A DNA stretch of 64,000 nt, taken from the NCBI GenBank assembly GCA_013822695.1, contig PNKW01000002.1, forward strand, positions 16,193 to 80,192, written 5' to 3'. Source of the stretch: Erythrobacter sp. (GTDB lineage Bacteria; Pseudomonadota; Alphaproteobacteria; Sphingomonadales; Sphingomonadaceae). The position numbers and the translations under genes were made by a program. The notes below the pieces were generated by a model that was not told the origin of the DNA, ran no database searches, and saw nothing but the letters and a program-made list of their open reading frames with translations. The stretch's first letter is position 1; each line of letters opens with the position of its first letter. Below are positions 27,380-39,538 of this stretch, one piece after another.

Positions 27380-29475
27380 TGCGGCAATCTCTCCAGCGCG
27401 ACCAGCCACGCGGTTTCGGGGTGGGTAAGCGGCAGGGCGAGGCCCTGCGTCATCAGCGCGGTGCCAGATAGCGTCAGGCCGTCGCGCCATAGCTCCGGCG
27501 CGGCGAGGTAGTGCTTGGCACGCGGCGGCCATGGCTCCGGCAGGGTGACGCGGTAGCGTGCCTCTGGCTCCAGCCCCGCGAGGCGCACGGGGGCGGCGTC
27601 GAACACCGGCGAGAAGGCGGTCTGCGCGACGAGGGCGAGCGCCCTGTCCGCGTGCGTCACAATCATGCCGGTGATGTTCGCGTCGGGGTGGGTCAGGCGG
27701 TGCAGATTCCCCGAGTGCAGCACCCCGCGCCATGCCTTGTAGAGCACGATATGCGCGGCGAGACACTCGCGTTCCGTGTCGGTCATGCGGGCCGGGTCAG
27801 CCTCCACCCCCATGTGGCCGAACACCGCCACCTTGGCGCGGAAATCCATCGCCAGCCTGCGCCCCGTGATCGGGTTGGGCGAGGGGCCGACATGGCTGCC
27901 GAGCACTTCCAGCGGAAGGAATTGCGACCACGCGGGGATGATCCTGAGGCGCTCGATCGCGTCGTTGTTGTCGGAAGGCCAGACCCGGTGGACGCGGCTG
28001 AGCACCCCGAAATCGATCCGCCCCCCGCCGCTCGCACAGCTTTCGATCTCGACATGGGGGTGCGCCGCGCGCAGGCGGTGGAGGAGGGCGTAGAAGCCGA
28101 AAGTCTGGATGAAGCGCTTGCCTCCCGCGGGGAAGAGGTCGCGGTTGTGGTCCCATTTGAGGTAGGCGATGGCGTGATCGCGCAGCAGCGCGTCGAGCCG
28201 TTCGAACAGGTATTCCTGCACCTCGGCCCGCGTCATGTCGAGTGCCAGCTGGCCGCGCATGGTGGGGCGGTCGCGGCCTTCGACATGGAGGCACCAATCA
28301 GGATGGGCGCGGTAGAGGTCGCTGTCGGGGGAGACCATTTCGGGCTCGACCCACAGGCCGAAATCCATGCCGAGTTCCTGAACGCGGTCGATCAGCGGGG
28401 CGAGGCCGTTCGGGAAGACATCGGGCGAGACGAACCAGTCGCCGAGGCTGGTCCGGTCGTCCCGCCGTCCCCCGAACCAGCCGTCATCGAGTACGAAGCG
28501 TTCGATGCCCAGCGCCGCCGCGCTTTCGGCGAGCGCGACCAGTCCGGGCTCGGACAGGTCGAAGCCGAGCGCCTCCCACGAATTGAGGTGGACCTTGCGT
28601 GGGGTCCATTCGGCGCGGGCGGGAAGCACGGCCTTGCGCAGGAAGCCGTGGAAGGTCTGCGCCAAGGCCGAGCGGTTGGGGGCGAGCGCGAGCACCGCTT
28701 TAGGCCCCGCGAAGTTGTCGCCCGGCTCCAGCACTATCTCGCCCGCGTCCAAGGCCGGTCCCATCAGGAGCATCGCTCGCCCGTCGCCCGAGCCTTGCGC
28801 ATCGGGTTCGAGCGCCAGCCAATGATCGCCGCTCCAGCCGAGATGCACGCCCAGCACTTCTGAGCCCGCGTGCAGCAGCAGCCAGTTCGCGCCGCTGAAG
28901 CCGGGCTTGCCGGTGACGCTCTCGCGCGCCAGACCGTCCGGCGCGACTGTCCGGCGGTGTTCCTGCATCTCGCCCGCCCAGCGGCCCGAATAGCGGGTCA
29001 ATTCGGTGAACCGCGCGGGCACGGGCAGGGCGAGCGCGGCGAGGCGATTCACCGCGATGGGTTCTTTCCCGGTATTGGCCAGCGTCAGCCCGACCGTGAC
29101 GACATCGCCCGCACCGATCACCCAGCGCACGCCGACGTCGATCCCCGTGGACCGGTCATGAAACATGAAGTGTGCTGCCTGCGGTCCCGTGGTCCAGCGG
29201 TTCAGGCGGCAATCGGTCTCGATCCGCACACCGCCACGTCGCAGCTCCAGCGCCGGCGTGCCGCTCCATCCGGCCTTGTTCTCGGGAAGCAGGCCCGGAA
29301 CCGGCGGCACATCGGGCTGGCTCTCGTGCCGCGCGCGCGCGGTCGCGGCGGCGAGCATGGCCAGATCCTCGCCCTTCGGCAGGCGCGCGCCCAGATAGGC
29401 GCAGTCCGCTCCGCCGCCCGCTTCCAGCGCGAACACCAGCGTCAGCCGCTCGCCATCGAGCCTCACGAATTCCAC
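27376..29475 (-). CDS. alpha-galactosidase, glycoside hydrolase family 36
   Basis: About 699 residues. After the N-terminal beta-supersandwich comes the barrel with DDGWFGGRRDDRTSLGDW, the nucleophile aspartate in YLKWDHNRD, CASGGGRIDFGVL, and the acid/base aspartate in WPSDNNDAIERL. It releases galactose from alpha-galactosides such as melibiose or raffinose-type sugars. No signal peptide is visible. It is the first gene of the minus-strand half of the galactoside cluster, divergent from the symporter across 109 bp. Confidence 0.93.
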   Translation of the reverse strand: MEFVRLDGERLTLVFALEAGGGADCAYLGARLPKGEDLAMLAAATARARHESQPDVPPVPGLLPENKAGWSGTPALELRRGGVRIETDCRLNRWTTGPQAAHFMFHDRSTGIDVGVRWVIGAGDVVTVGLTLANTGKEPIAVNRLAALALPVPARFTELTRYSGRWAGEMQEHRRTVAPDGLARESVTGKPGFSGANWLLLHAGSEVLGVHLGWSGDHWLALEPDAQGSGDGRAMLLMGPALDAGEIVLEPGDNFAGPKAVLALAPNRSALAQTFHGFLRKAVLPARAEWTPRKVHLNSWEALGFDLSEPGLVALAESAAALGIERFVLDDGWFGGRRDDRTSLGDWFVSPDVFPNGLAPLIDRVQELGMDFGLWVEPEMVSPDSDLYRAHPDWCLHVEGRDRPTMRGQLALDMTRAEVQEYLFERLDALLRDHAIAYLKWDHNRDLFPAGGKRFIQTFGFYALLHRLRAAHPHVEIESCASGGGRIDFGVLSRVHRVWPSDNNDAIERLRIIPAWSQFLPLEVLGSHVGPSPNPITGRRLAMDFRAKVAVFGHMGVEADPARMTDTERECLAAHIVLYKAWRGVLHSGNLHRLTHPDANITGMIVTHADRALALVAQTAFSPVFDAAPVRLAGLEPEARYRVTLPEPWPPRAKHYLAAPELWRDGLTLSGTALMTQGLALPLTHPETAWLVALERLPQ

Positions 29476-29584
29476 TGGCTATGCTCTCCCGTCTCCGAGT
29501 GCCGGTGATGACCGGCGGCAACGGGCTTGCCGCTGGCCCGCCAATGCGCTGTAACCGCGCCCAACGAGAGGGGAAAGCGCGCAA

Positions 29585-31081
29585 ATGCCACACGCAACCA
29601 CCGGGGGCGATCCGACACAGATCGCCGTGTGCCTCGGCCTGACGCTCGCCATCGCGCTGGCGACGTGGCTGACGCTGCGGCGCGAAGGGCATGACGGGTC
29701 GAAGAAGGACGTCTACCTTGCAGGCGGCAAGCTCTCCTGGCTGTTCGTGGCGGGCGCGATCACGCTGACCAACCTCTCGACCGATCAGCTGGTCGGCATG
29801 AACGGCAACCAGATGCTGCTGCTCGCCTGGTGGGAGATCAGCGGCTTCGTGGGCCTGCTGATCCTCGCCTATGTGTTTGTGCCGATCTATTACCGGGCGA
29901 GAGTCACGACCGTGACCGAACTGCTCGAACAGCGTTATGGCGGCGGGGGCATCCGCACGCTGGTGTCGGCGCTGTTCCTGTTCGGGATGGTGCTGATCTA
30001 CCTGCCCGCCGGACTCTATTCGGGGGCGCTCTTCCTCAAGACTGCGGGGATCGACTTTGACCTCATTGTGCTGGCGGGGTTCCTCGGGGTGGTCGCGGCG
30101 GCCTATACCATGGCGGGCGGCCTCAGGGCGGTGGCGGTGATGGAGACCTATTCGGGCATCGGTGTGCTCGCCATCGCGGTGCTGGTGGTGGTTCTGGCGC
30201 TCAATGCGGTCGACTGGGACATCGCCCGCGGCGTTCCCGCGGAGCGGCTGACGATGGTCGGCGCGGCGGATTCGCCGATCCCGTTCCACACCCTGTTAAC
30301 CGGCATGATCTTCATCCAGATCTATTACTGGTCGACCAACCAGCCGATCACCCAGAAGGCGATGGCCGCGCCCAATGTGCGCGAGGCGCAGAAGGGCGTG
30401 CTCGCCGCCGCAGTCGTTCGCATCCTGATCATCCCCGCCATCGTCGTGATCCCCGGCGTGGTCGCCTTCCAGCTGTTCGGCGATATCGACGATGCCGCTT
30501 ACGGCCGGCTGGTGGGCGAGGTGCTGCCGCCGTGGCTCTCGGGCGTGTTTGCCGCCGCCATCGCTGCTGCCGTGATCGCGCACACGGCTGCCGTGATGAA
30601 CGCGGCCGTGGGCCTCTACGCGGTCGACTTCCACGAGAAGTTCGTCGGCAAGGTCGCGAACCACTGGCGGCTGTCGGGGATTGTCACGGTGGTGCTGACG
30701 GTCGCCTCTATCGCGCTCGTGCCGGTATTCGAAAACGCCAAGAGCATCATCAACCTGCTCCAGCAGTTGAACGGCCTCAGCTCGATGCCGATCCTCTCGG
30801 CCTTCATCGTCGGGCTGCTGTTTACGGGCGTCGCAAGCCGCGCGGCGATTGTCGGCGTGGTGTGGGGCTTTGCGCTCTACGCGGTGTTCAGCTTCATCGC
30901 CGAGCCGGCCGGAGTGATCGGCTTGCACTATATCGACTTCATGGTGGTAACGCTGGCGACGAGCGTGATTGTCGCGCTCGCCTTCAACCGCTTCGTGCTG
31001 GGCGGGCGGGCAAGGTTCGCCCCGCGCGAGGTGTTTGCGCAGTTGGCAAAGCCTTCGGAGGAGGAAGAGGTCTTCGGATGA
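29585..31081 (+). CDS. sodium/sugar symporter of the SSS family (SglT-like)
   Basis: About 498 residues with about 13-14 predicted helices. It has the SSS core: [20 protein letters not shown] with the sodium-site region, [14 protein letters not shown], and [20 protein letters not shown]. It most resembles galactose/glucose symporters, in keeping with its neighbours. The start of galT overlaps its stop (ATGA). Confidence 0.9.
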   Translation: MPHATTGGDPTQIAVCLGLTLAIALATWLTLRREGHDGSKKDVYLAGGKLSWLFVAGAITLTNLSTDQLVGMNGNQMLLLAWWEISGFVGLLILAYVFVPIYYRARVTTVTELLEQRYGGGGIRTLVSALFLFGMVLIYLPAGLYSGALFLKTAGIDFDLIVLAGFLGVVAAAYTMAGGLRAVAVMETYSGIGVLAIAVLVVVLALNAVDWDIARGVPAERLTMVGAADSPIPFHTLLTGMIFIQIYYWSTNQPITQKAMAAPNVREAQKGVLAAAVVRILIIPAIVVIPGVVAFQLFGDIDDAAYGRLVGEVLPPWLSGVFAAAIAAAVIAHTAAVMNAAVGLYAVDFHEKFVGKVANHWRLSGIVTVVLTVASIALVPVFENAKSIINLLQQLNGLSSMPILSAFIVGLLFTGVASRAAIVGVVWGFALYAVFSFIAEPAGVIGLHYIDFMVVTLATSVIVALAFNRFVLGGRARFAPREVFAQLAKPSEEEEVFG

Positions 31082-32115
31082 GCATCGACCTCGCCCGCCC
31101 CCACCGCCGCTTCAATCCGCTCACCGGCAGCTGGGTGCAGGTTTCCCCGCAACGCATGGGCCGGCCATGGCAGGGCGAGGTGAGCGAGCCCGATCCCCCG
31201 CCGCCGCCCTATGACCCGGCCTGCTATCTGTGCCCCGGCAACGCGCGGGTGGGGGGCGAGGCGAACCCGGCCTATGAAGGCGTCCATGTCTTCGACAATG
31301 ATTTCCCCGCGCTGACCGAGGAGGCCGCAGGCGACATGGGTCATGATCCGCTGCTGCGCGCCGAGGCCTCGACCGGGGTGTGCCGGGTGATCTGCTTCTC
31401 GCCCGATCACGGCAAGTCGCTCCCGCTGCTGACCCCGGAGCAATTGCGCCGTGTGATCGATACCTGGGCCGACCAGACCGCCGAACTCGGCGCGCGATTC
31501 GCCGCTGTGCAGGTGTTCGAGAACAAGGGCGCGATGATGGGCTGCTCCAACCCGCACCCCCACGGCCAGATCTGGGCAACCGCGCACCTCCCCCGGGAAA
31601 CCGCCACCGAGGACGCGCGCCAGCGCGAATATCTCGCAGAGCATGGCAGACCCATGCTGCTCGATGTCGCAGCCCGCGAAGCCGCAGGCGAGCGCGTGGT
31701 CGAGATCAACGCGGACTGGCTCGCCATCGTCCCGTTCTGGGCGGCGTGGCCGTTCGAGACCCTGCTGCTGCCGCGCTTCGCTGTCCAGCGCCTGACGCAG
31801 CTGACAGGCAGCCAGCGCGCCAGCCTTGCGGCCATCCTGAAGGCGCTCACCACCCGCTACGACAACCTGTTCCGGACGAGCTTCCCCTATTCGATGGGCT
31901 GGCATCAGGCGCCCTTCGGCCCGGACTTCGAGCAGCCGGGCGCGGACCACTGGCAGCTCCACGCGCACTTCTATCCGCCGCTGCTGCGTTCGGCATCGGT
32001 GCGCAAGTTCATGGTCGGTTACGAGATGCTGGGCGAGCCGCAGCGCGATCTCACGCCCGAGCGCGCTGTAGAAATGTTGCGCTCCGTCAGCGGTCTGGTG
32101 CATTACCGCGCGTGA
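31078..32115 (+). CDS. galT: galactose-1-phosphate uridylyltransferase
   Basis: About 345 residues. It has the HIT-type active site NPHPHGQIW with the nucleophilic histidine at 162, the zinc-binding CYLCPGN near residue 45, [12 protein letters not shown] at the start, and [16 protein letters not shown] near the C-terminus. It exchanges galactose-1-phosphate and UDP-glucose in the Leloir pathway. It lies between the symporter and galK. Confidence 0.95.
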   Translation: MSIDLARPHRRFNPLTGSWVQVSPQRMGRPWQGEVSEPDPPPPPYDPACYLCPGNARVGGEANPAYEGVHVFDNDFPALTEEAAGDMGHDPLLRAEASTGVCRVICFSPDHGKSLPLLTPEQLRRVIDTWADQTAELGARFAAVQVFENKGAMMGCSNPHPHGQIWATAHLPRETATEDARQREYLAEHGRPMLLDVAAREAAGERVVEINADWLAIVPFWAAWPFETLLLPRFAVQRLTQLTGSQRASLAAILKALTTRYDNLFRTSFPYSMGWHQAPFGPDFEQPGADHWQLHAHFYPPLLRSASVRKFMVGYEMLGEPQRDLTPERAVEMLRSVSGLVHYRA

Positions 32116-32135
32116 TTGAGGGGAATGCTAGCGCA

Positions 32136-33335
32136 ATGGACCGCCGCGACAGACTGATTGCCCGTGCCCGGCAGGGCTACCGGCTGGCCTATGGAGTGGA
32201 GCCGATGCGCTTCTATGCCGCGCCCGGCCGCGTCAACCTGATCGGCGAACATGTCGATTACAATGACGGTTTCGTGCTGCCCTGCGCGATCGATCGGGAG
32301 ACCATCGTCGCGGCCGGGCCTCCGGCGCCGCAGACCAGGGACAAGCTGTTCGAGGCGGTCGCGCTCGACATGGGCGACCCGCGCAGCGGAGGAGGAGCGA
32401 GCGCGCGCGACAGATTCGATCTGCTCGCGCCGATCCGTCCGGGGGAAAACAACTGGCAGAACCACGTGCGCGGGGTGGTGCAGGCGCTGGGGCGCTATGG
32501 CTACCGGGTGCGACCGATGCGCATCGCGATCGCGGGTGACGTGCCGATGGGGGCAGGTCTGTCATCCTCGGCGGCTTTCGGGGTGGCGGTGGCGCTGGCG
32601 TGCTCGGACTATTCGGGCCTGCAGCTTGCCCCCGAACTGCTCGCCAAGGTCGCGCAGCTGGCCGAGAATGATTTCGTCGGCTGCGCCTGCGGGATCATGG
32701 ACCAGATGGCCGCTGCCGCTGCGCAAGCCGGGAACGCGCTGCTGCTCGATTGCCGCAGCCTCGATACGATGGCCGTGCCGGTCCACAAGAGCCTCGCGAT
32801 CACCGTGATCGACACCGGCATCCGCCGCAGCCTCACTGAAAGCGCCTTCAACCAGCGCCGTGCGGAGTGCGAGGCGGTGGCGCAGCATTTCGAGATCAAG
32901 GCACTGCGCGATCTCGATTACGGCAGGCTGCTGCGGGCCGAGCCCGATCTCGATCACACCCTGTTCCGCCGCGCGCGCCATGTCGTGACCGAGCTCGACC
33001 GGATCGGTCCGGTCGGGATCGCGCTCGCCAAGGGCAACACAGCGGTTCTGGCCGAGGTGATGCGCGAGGCGCACCTTTCACTGTCTGAGGATTTCGATGT
33101 CTCGCTCCCGCCGATCGACCTGCTGGCGCAGATGATCGCCGAGACGCTGGGCGACGCAGGGGGCGTGCGGCTGACCGGCGCGGGCTTCGGTGGTTGCCTC
33201 GTCGCGGTGGCGAACCATGACGCCGCAGGCGCGATCGAGGAAGCCATCGCGCGCTATAACGCCGAGGCCGATCTGCCCGCGCGGGCGGAGGTGTTCCGGC
33301 CGATCAGCGGGGCGGCACCGATCCCGATCGACTGA
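32136..33335 (+). CDS. galK: galactokinase
   Basis: About 399 residues of the GHMP kinase family. The galactokinase signature GRVNLIGEHVDYNDGFVLP is near residue 30, the ATP loop is PMGAGLSSSAA, and the C-terminal motif is LTGAGFGGCLVAV. It phosphorylates galactose at C1. It starts 20 bp after galT. galE and a mutarotase gene are not in the cluster. Confidence 0.95.
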   Translation: MDRRDRLIARARQGYRLAYGVEPMRFYAAPGRVNLIGEHVDYNDGFVLPCAIDRETIVAAGPPAPQTRDKLFEAVALDMGDPRSGGGASARDRFDLLAPIRPGENNWQNHVRGVVQALGRYGYRVRPMRIAIAGDVPMGAGLSSSAAFGVAVALACSDYSGLQLAPELLAKVAQLAENDFVGCACGIMDQMAAAAAQAGNALLLDCRSLDTMAVPVHKSLAITVIDTGIRRSLTESAFNQRRAECEAVAQHFEIKALRDLDYGRLLRAEPDLDHTLFRRARHVVTELDRIGPVGIALAKGNTAVLAEVMREAHLSLSEDFDVSLPPIDLLAQMIAETLGDAGGVRLTGAGFGGCLVAVANHDAAGAIEEAIARYNAEADLPARAEVFRPISGAAPIPID

Positions 33336-33398
33336 TCGCCCCGTCCGACGGGCGTGGCGCGGGTTTTTTGCGGCGCATGCCCTCGCGGGTGATTTACA

Positions 33399-33420
33399 CA
33401 TATAAAAATATCTTTATATG
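33399..33420 (+). promoter_or_regulatory. AT-rich palindromic operator overlapping the ArsR-methyltransferase start
   Basis: Perfect 8-bp arms CATATAAA and TTTATATG are separated by 6 bp, inside DNA that is otherwise very GC-rich. The right arm includes the possible ATG at 33418. ArsR-type regulators bind such AT-rich dyads, so autoregulation of the metF-metH operon is likely. The real start codon may therefore be the ATG at 33433. Confidence 0.7.
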
Positions 33421-34416
33421 CTGCCCGACACGATGGTGATCGAGGACATCTTCAAGGCGCTGGGCGATCCGACCCGGCTGCGCATCGCCCGCCTGCTCGG
33501 CGCGATGGAGCTGGCCGTGGGCGAGCTCGCGCAGGTGCTCGGCCAGAGCCAGCCGCGCGTCTCGCGCCATGTCGGCATCCTGTGCGACGCGGGCCTCGCC
33601 GAGCGCCGCCGCGAGGGCAGCTGGGTGTTCCTGCGCCAGAGCGAATCGGGCGGGGCGATGATCAAGGCGGTGCAGAGCCTGCTCGCGCTTGCCGAGGATC
33701 ACGAACCCGCCTTTGCCGCGCTGTGCGAGGCCGATCGCAAGAAGCTCGCCGCGATCCGGCAGGCGCGTGAGGCGGCGGCGGAGACCTATTTCGCCCGCCA
33801 TGCCGGTGAATGGGACGAATTGCGCGCGCTCCACAGCGCCGATGCCGAGGTCGAGACCCGCCTCGCCGAGGCCCTGGCCGAGGCGCCGCTGGGCGCGCTG
33901 CTCGACATCGGCACCGGCACGGGCCGCATCGCCGAGCTTTTCGCCGGCCATGCCGAGCGTGTCGTCGCGCTCGACAAGAACCTCGAAATGCTGCGCGTCG
34001 CCCGCGCCAAGCTCCAGCACCTCCCCGCCGCCCGCGTCGAGCTGGTGCAGGGCGATTTCGCCGAGCTGCCCTTCGCCGATGCCAGCTTCGACACGGTGAT
34101 CCTCCATCAGGTGCTGCATTTCGCTCCCGATCCCGCCCCGGCGCTGGCCGAGGCCGCGCGGGTGCTGCGCAGCGGCGGGCGGATCGCCATCGTCGATTTC
34201 GCCAGCCACGATCACGAGGAGCTTCGCACCCGCCACCAGCACGTCCGCCTCGGCTTCTCCGACCGCCAGATGGCCGAGTTGCTGCGCGGCGCCGGTTTCA
34301 TCGCCAGCCCGCCCAAGGCGCTCGAGGGCGGGGCGCTCGTCGTCAAGATCTGGACAGCGAAACGCCGCGCTGCCGCCACCCCCGCAAAATCCCCCGCCCT
34401 GGAAACTGCCAAATGA
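33418..34416 (+). CDS. ArsR-family regulator fused to a SAM-dependent methyltransferase domain
   Basis: About 332 residues (or 327 from ATG 33433). Residues about 8-80 form an ArsR winged helix (IFKALGDPTRLRIARLL, then LGQSQPRVSRHVGILCDAGL). Residues about 140-280 form a class I methyltransferase fold with LLDIGTGTGRIAELFAGH and FDTVILHQVLHFAPDP. No metal-binding cysteine cluster is seen, so a metal sensor is unlikely. The location at the head of metF-metH, with ATGA coupling to metF, suggests that the methyltransferase fold senses SAM or S-adenosylhomocysteine. That is inference, consistent with reports on ArsR-type methionine regulators in proteobacteria. Confidence 0.85.
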   Translation: MLPDTMVIEDIFKALGDPTRLRIARLLGAMELAVGELAQVLGQSQPRVSRHVGILCDAGLAERRREGSWVFLRQSESGGAMIKAVQSLLALAEDHEPAFAALCEADRKKLAAIRQAREAAAETYFARHAGEWDELRALHSADAEVETRLAEALAEAPLGALLDIGTGTGRIAELFAGHAERVVALDKNLEMLRVARAKLQHLPAARVELVQGDFAELPFADASFDTVILHQVLHFAPDPAPALAEAARVLRSGGRIAIVDFASHDHEELRTRHQHVRLGFSDRQMAELLRGAGFIASPPKALEGGALVVKIWTAKRRAAATPAKSPALETAK

Positions 34417-35345
34417 CCCCGACCCTCAGCCAACTCCACGAATACCGCACCGCTACCGATACGCCGCTGTTCTCAGGCCTGCCCGGCGATGTTGCGGTGA
34501 GCTTCGAGTTCTTCCCGCCCAAGAGCGAGAAGATGGAAGAGCAGCTGTGGGATGCGGTGACGCAGCTGAAGCCGCTCGGGCCGAGCTTCGTCTCGGTCAC
34601 CTATGGCGCGGGTGGATCGACCCGCGAGCGTACCCACGCCACGGTTGCGCGGATCATCGGCGAGGCGAAGATGCCGGCGGCCGCGCACCTCACCTGCGTC
34701 GCGGCGAGCAAGGCGGAAATCCGTGAGGTTGCCGAGCAATATTGGGAAGCGGGCGTGCGCCACATCGTCGCGCTGCGCGGCGATGCGGGCGAGCCGGGGG
34801 CGCCCTTCACCCCGCACCCCGATGGCTATGCCAGCGCTGCCGAGCTGGTCGCGGGGCTCAAGGCAATTGCGCCGTTCGAGGTTTCGGTTGCTGCCTATCC
34901 CGAGACGCACCCCGACGCGACGAGCCCGCAGGACGATATCAACAATCTGAAGCGCAAGCTCGATGCCGGGGCGACCCGTGCGATCAGCCAGTTCTTCTTT
35001 TCGCCCGAGGCTTTTTTCCGGTTCCGCGATGCCTGTGCTGCGACCGGGATCGACGCGCCGATCCTTCCGGGCATCCTGCCGGTGACAAACGTGGCGCAGG
35101 CGCGCAAATTTGCTGCTGCCTGCGGGACGGAATTCCCTGCCTGGATGGACGGCCTGTTCGAAGGCCTCGACGAAAAGCCCGCCGCGCGCCAGCTGGTCGC
35201 GGCGACGGTCGCCGCCGAGCTGTGCCGCCGGCTTTATGCAGGCGGGGTGCGCGATTTCCACTTCTACACCTTGAACCGCCCCGAGCTCGCCTATGCGATC
35301 TGCCACATGCTCGGGAAGCGCCCCGTTACGGAGAACGCCGCATGA
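34413..35345 (+). CDS. metF: methylenetetrahydrofolate reductase
   Basis: About 310 residues. It has the MetF barrel: VSFEFFPPKSEKMEEQLW, FVSVTYGAGGSTRERT, AHLTCVAASKAEI, and HIVALRGDAGEPG for FAD/folate binding, ending in FHFYTLNRPELAYAI. It reduces 5,10-methylene-THF to 5-methyl-THF for methionine synthase. It overlaps the regulator by ATGA and the next gene by 4 bp. Confidence 0.95.
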   Translation: MTPTLSQLHEYRTATDTPLFSGLPGDVAVSFEFFPPKSEKMEEQLWDAVTQLKPLGPSFVSVTYGAGGSTRERTHATVARIIGEAKMPAAAHLTCVAASKAEIREVAEQYWEAGVRHIVALRGDAGEPGAPFTPHPDGYASAAELVAGLKAIAPFEVSVAAYPETHPDATSPQDDINNLKRKLDAGATRAISQFFFSPEAFFRFRDACAATGIDAPILPGILPVTNVAQARKFAAACGTEFPAWMDGLFEGLDEKPAARQLVAATVAAELCRRLYAGGVRDFHFYTLNRPELAYAICHMLGKRPVTENAA

Positions 35346-36385
35346 GCACCCGCGCAGAACTTCAGGCCGCCGCGAAGGACCGCGTGCTGATCTTCGACGG
35401 CGCCTTCGGCACGCAGATCCAGCTCAGGAAGCTGACCGAGGAAGACTATGCGGGCGACCTCGGCCTGCCTGCTGACCAGAAGGGCAACAACGACATCCTC
35501 GCCCTCACCCGTCCCGACGTGTTGAGCGACATCACCCGCGCCTATTTCGAGGCGGGCTCGGACATCGTCTCGACCAACACTTTCTCTGCCAACCGCATCA
35601 GCCAGGCCGATTACGCCGCCGAAGGTCTGGTGCGCGAGATCAATGTCGCGAGCGGCAAGCTCGCCCGCGCGCTGGCGGATGAATATGCGGCGAAGGATGG
35701 CCGCCCGCGCTTTGTGGCGGGAGCCATCGGGCCGACCAACAAGACCCTTTCCTTGAGCCCCGATGTCGAAGACCCGGGTTTCCGTGAGATAGACTTCGAT
35801 TATCTCGTCGACGTCTATCTCGAACAGGCGCGCGCGCTGGTCGAGGGCGGGGTGGACTTCATCCTGATCGAGACCGTGTTTGACACCCTCAACGCCAAGG
35901 CCGGGATCATGGCGGTCAAGAACCTTGAGCGCGAACTCGGGCGCGAAGTTCCGGTGATGATCTCGATGACGCTGACCGATCTGTCGGGCCGCAACCTCTC
36001 GGGCCACACGGTCGAGGCGTTCTGGTACGCGGTACGCCATGCCAAGCCCGTCACCATCGGGCTCAATTGCAGCTTTGGCGCGGAGCAGCTGCGCCCGCAC
36101 GTCAAGGTGCTCTCGCAGATCGCCGACACGCTGCTGATGATCTACCCCAACGCAGGTCTGCCCAACGAGCTCGGCGAATATGACGAGCTGCCTGACACCA
36201 CCGCGGGGCTGGTCAAGGACTGGGCCGATCACGGCCAGGTCAACATCCTCGGCGGGTGCTGCGGATCGAGCCCTGCGCATATCGCGGCGATCGCCAAGGC
36301 CGTGGCCAACAGCGAGCCGCGCAAGGTGCCCTCTCCCGAACCGGCCATGAAGCTGGCGGGCCTCGAGGCCTTTATCGCCGCCTGA
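35342..36385 (+). CDS. metH: methionine synthase, homocysteine-binding subunit (N-terminal half of MetH)
   Basis: About 347 residues, a single homocysteine S-methyltransferase barrel. It has [11 protein letters not shown] at the start, and the zinc ligands C243 in [10 protein letters not shown] and C306-C307 in GGCCGSSP. In E. coli this domain is the first part of one 1227-residue MetH. Here it is a separate protein, and the gene with the folate, B12 and reactivation domains follows 22 bp later. Confidence 0.95.
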   Translation: MSTRAELQAAAKDRVLIFDGAFGTQIQLRKLTEEDYAGDLGLPADQKGNNDILALTRPDVLSDITRAYFEAGSDIVSTNTFSANRISQADYAAEGLVREINVASGKLARALADEYAAKDGRPRFVAGAIGPTNKTLSLSPDVEDPGFREIDFDYLVDVYLEQARALVEGGVDFILIETVFDTLNAKAGIMAVKNLERELGREVPVMISMTLTDLSGRNLSGHTVEAFWYAVRHAKPVTIGLNCSFGAEQLRPHVKVLSQIADTLLMIYPNAGLPNELGEYDELPDTTAGLVKDWADHGQVNILGGCCGSSPAHIAAIAKAVANSEPRKVPSPEPAMKLAGLEAFIAA

Positions 36386-36407
36386 TTACCCTCTCGAAAG
36401 AACACAA

Positions 36408-39023
<2,616 letters not shown>

Positions 39024-39107
39024 TCGAAAAAAGCGTTCAGACAAGTAACCCCTACGGATAGGGGAGCGAATGCTCGCTGACATTCGATCCAGGAAGCGAG
39101 CTTACTT

Positions 39108-39470
39108 ATGAAGAATTTCGATCACAGTGATAGCGTCTGGTTCTCGCCGGATGAAGCCGCGTGGGAGCGGGATGTGCCGATGGCGCTTGTCACGCTCCGG
39201 CTCGACACGGCGGTCGAGGAGCCCGCGCTCCACTTCCTCGAAGCCGCCGAGCGGCGGGCGCTCGAGGACTGGGCAGCGAGCGGGACGTTGCTGATGGCGC
39301 TGGTCTCGCGCAATCGCCGCGAACTCAACCTCGTGGTCGCCTGCAACGATGACGAGGTGCGCATGCAAGCCGGGGAATTGCCTTCGGTCGCGAGCGAATT
39401 GGCCAGGGTCGAGGTGCGCCGCGTGTCGCCGCTGGCGCTGGCCGACGCGCGCAGGCTCGTCACGCATTGA
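39108..39470 (+). CDS. hypothetical protein, 120 residues
   Basis: Starts MKNFDHSDSVWFSPDEAAWE. It has alternating strand and helix segments, no cysteine other than one mid-chain, no signal peptide and no membrane segment. I recognise no family. An AGGAAGCGAG stretch lies 10-20 bp before the ATG. It stands alone between metH and a serine hydrolase gene. Confidence 0.65.
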   Translation: MKNFDHSDSVWFSPDEAAWERDVPMALVTLRLDTAVEEPALHFLEAAERRALEDWAASGTLLMALVSRNRRELNLVVACNDDEVRMQAGELPSVASELARVEVRRVSPLALADARRLVTH

Positions 39471-39538
39471 CACGCGCCTGACAGTTGGCAGCGGTTTGCT
39501 GCTTGTCACAGGGGCGGTTTTGCGACAGCCTGCGGGTC

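Noticed and set aside
33336..33385. Possible terminator after galK (CGCCC/GGGCG stem and a later T-run)
   Set aside because: The T-run is about 10 bp from a short stem, too far for a confident intrinsic terminator.
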